Assembly (NCBI GenBank): GCA_903831635.1
Contig: CAIKYN010000286.1
Coordinates: forward strand, 1 to 6,060
Direction: 5' to 3'
Length of the DNA stretch: 6,060 bases
DNA from: an uncultured Spartobacteria bacterium
GTDB taxonomy: Bacteria; Verrucomicrobiota; Verrucomicrobiia; Chthoniobacterales; UBA6821
Positions 4,372 to 6,060 of this stretch are shown one piece after another (the stretch's first letter is position 1; the number at the start of each line of letters is the position of its first letter). Made by a program: the position numbers and the translations under genes. The notes beneath the pieces were generated by a model that ran no database searches, was not told where the DNA came from, and saw only the letters and a program-made list of their open reading frames with translations.

Positions 4372-6060
4372 ATGGAAGGAATCATTCCGCTTTCGGAACA
4401 TCGCGCGAGAATTCAGAAGGAAGTTGCGCGCAAGCTCTCGGATGTCCTCGTGGGGGAAAAAGAATTACCCATTGCCAAACTCCAATCCTTTCGCAAAAAG
4501 GAAGAGCACAGACTGAAGATTTGGCATCGCGCTGGTGGAGGTGGAAAAGAAATCGCGGGGAGAAGAACCGAAATTGTCGATATTCTGGTGAGGGAGATTT
4601 TTCAGTTTGCTACGAGCAAAGAATGTGGAGAAAAGGAAATTCCGGGATTTCTCGTCAGTGCATTTGGTGGGTATGGACGGAGAGAACTCAATCCCTTCAG
4701 CGATGTGGATATCACGTTCCTTCATGAGGGGAATAAACCTACCGAGGGAATGGAGAGGATCATCTCGACCTGCCTCATGGCATTATGGGACCTCGGTTTT
4801 AAGGTGGGTCATGCCACAAGATCGGTTCAGGGAGCGCTGAGTCAGGCGAACGCCGACATGATGACCAAGACGGCGATGCTGGAGAGTCGATGGCTTGCCG
4901 GAGATAAAAAACTGTTCCAAGAGTTCCGGAGTCAGTTTGAAGTCACCTGCGTCAAGGGGAAGGAGAAGGATTACATCGCCTTTCGTATCGATAATCTCAA
5001 GGATCTACGGGCGAAATACGGGTCGAGCGTCTTTATGCAGGAGCCGAATATCAAGTCTGGTTGCGGCGGCCTCAGAGACTATCAGAACCTTTTATGGACA
5101 GGGATGTTTCATTCGGGAGCCTATACTGGCAAGAAACTCGTTGAAGAGAAGATCCTTAGGGAGAAGGAGCGAAAAACCTTGGATGAAGCGCAGGATTTTC
5201 TACTTAGGGTTCGCACGGAGATGCACTACCAGACAGGGCGCGCCTCCGAACAACTTACCCTCCAACTCCAAGGAAAGGTCGCTACAGCCTTGGGCTACCC
5301 GGAAAAAAACATCCTCCGCCGCTGTGAGGCATTCATGAGGGATTATTATAGCCATACACGCGCGATCCACCTCATCAGCACGCTGGCACTCGGAAGAATT
5401 CGCGAGCAGCAGGGAAGCCCCTTGAATCTGCTGAATAAACTCCTCGGCAGACAGCAGAACCTAGATGAACTGATCATCAGAAACGGGGAACTATTTCCCA
5501 AAGCCAGGGATATTTTCAACAAGGAGCCGGCACGGCTCATGCGGGCTTTTCAGATCGCGCAGACACGCAATGTGAACTTCTCTGCGGAGCTGGAAGATCT
5601 CGTGAAACGTAGGCTAAACCTCGTGGACCGAACATTTCAGTATGATAAAGAGAACCGCGCGGTCTTCCTATCCATCCTCTCAAGGAAGGGTGAGGTAGGG
5701 CGTATCCTCCGTCTCATGCACAATCTCGGGTTTTTAGGCAAATACTTGCCGGAGTTCGAACCCCTTACCTGCTTGGTTCAACATGAATTCTTCCATCGGT
5801 ACACAGCCGATGAACACACGCTCCTCTGCATCGACAAAATTGACGCGCTCCTTTTGACAAAGGAGCAAAAGCTTTCCCGGTACCGTAAGCTCTTTAGAAA
5901 CTTCGAAGATCCAGCGATCCTGTATCTTGCCATGCTGCTTCATGACACGGGCAAGGCTGCAAATACAAAACATCATGAGGAGGCCAGCGCGCTTGCAGCC
6001 CAACGTGTGGCCAGAAGACTTCAGCTCAATCCGACGCGGAAAAAGATGCTCATCTCGCTC
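4372..6060 (+). CDS. glnD: PII uridylyltransferase/uridylyl-removing enzyme GlnD, cut by window edge
   Basis: GlnD senses glutamine and adds or removes UMP on the PII proteins GlnB/GlnK, controlling glutamine synthetase activity and nitrogen gene expression. The 563 visible codons include the nucleotidyltransferase motif FGGYGRRELNPFSDVDITF (98-116), with the metal-binding pair Asp111 and Asp113. EPNIKSGCGGLRDYQNL (224-240), a GlnD hallmark, follows. The HD phosphohydrolase domain that removes UMP begins with FFHRYTADEHTL (473-484) and includes MLLHDTGK (521-528), with the His524-Asp525 pair, and HHEEAS (534-539). The C-terminal ACT domains that bind glutamine would lie past the window edge. 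I chose ATG 4372 because it gives the usual N-terminal extension before the transferase domain and no in-frame ATG lies nearby. Like its neighbours, it lacks a clear ribosome-binding site, so translational coupling to the gene 14 bp upstream is likely. Confidence 0.94.
   Translation, partial: MEGIIPLSEHRARIQKEVARKLSDVLVGEKELPIAKLQSFRKKEEHRLKIWHRAGGGGKEIAGRRTEIVDILVREIFQFATSKECGEKEIPGFLVSAFGGYGRRELNPFSDVDITFLHEGNKPTEGMERIISTCLMALWDLGFKVGHATRSVQGALSQANADMMTKTAMLESRWLAGDKKLFQEFRSQFEVTCVKGKEKDYIAFRIDNLKDLRAKYGSSVFMQEPNIKSGCGGLRDYQNLLWTGMFHSGAYTGKKLVEEKILREKERKTLDEAQDFLLRVRTEMHYQTGRASEQLTLQLQGKVATALGYPEKNILRRCEAFMRDYYSHTRAIHLISTLALGRIREQQGSPLNLLNKLLGRQQNLDELIIRNGELFPKARDIFNKEPARLMRAFQIAQTRNVNFSAELEDLVKRRLNLVDRTFQYDKENRAVFLSILSRKGEVGRILRLMHNLGFLGKYLPEFEPLTCLVQHEFFHRYTADEHTLLCIDKIDALLLTKEQKLSRYRKLFRNFEDPAILYLAMLLHDTGKAANTKHHEEASALAAQRVARRLQLNPTRKKMLISL

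Noticed and set aside
4895..5338. Open reading frame of 147 codons on the plus strand
   Set aside because: It overlaps glnD in another frame, where the glnD frame shows conserved GlnD motifs. It is a shadow frame.
1..6060. CRISPR array, transposon or prophage as the undescribed system
   Set aside because: There are no regularly spaced long repeats, transposase motifs or terminal inverted repeats; gene content is housekeeping.

Overview
The window looks like chromosomal DNA from a Gram-negative-type bacterium of moderate G+C content. It carries an OmpA-family peptidoglycan-binding protein, GlnD (the nitrogen-signalling PII uridylyltransferase), MnmG (tRNA wobble modification) and a dihydrolipoyl dehydrogenase. 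The phylum cannot be fixed from sequence alone. The weak Shine-Dalgarno signals and the gene content would fit a PVC-type lineage such as Verrucomicrobiota, but that is a low-confidence guess. No mobile element, CRISPR array, tRNA or rRNA was seen.

Layout, left to right. (1) The 5' part of an lpd gene on the minus strand runs off the left edge. (2) A 113-bp divergent spacer follows. (3) A small plus-strand gene encodes a single STAS domain (anti-sigma-factor antagonist type). Its stop codon directly abuts the stop codon of (4), a full-length minus-strand mnmG (gidA) of 627 codons. (5) A 400-bp A+T-rich gene-free region separates mnmG from (6), a plus-strand gene for a membrane-anchored OmpA C-terminal-domain protein. 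(7) Fourteen bases later comes a plus-strand glnD, cut by the right edge after 563 codons, inside its HD domain.

The most interesting signal is not a gene. Two nearly identical 16-bp elements, TGTTCCACATGGAACA inside mnmG (2213-2228) and the same with a final T just upstream of the mnmG start (2986-3001), closely resemble ParB-binding parS centromere sites. A third, centre-shortened version (TGTTCCATGAAACA) lies at 3113-3126. The in-gene copy is translated as MFHVEQ. The gene-free region also contains five sites that each differ by one base from the DnaA-box pattern TTATNCACA, a very A+T-rich stretch with a perfect 10-bp hairpin, a second 10-bp inverted repeat, and three TTCTTTGT direct repeats. 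gidA/mnmG is a classic neighbour of oriC and parAB, so this is plausibly a chromosome-partitioning or replication-origin-proximal region. No parA, parB, rsmG or dnaA gene is inside the window to confirm it.

Functionally the genes are mostly housekeeping and not an obvious single pathway. The ompA-like gene and glnD probably form one transcription unit, while mnmG and the ompA-like gene diverge from the putative origin/centromere region.
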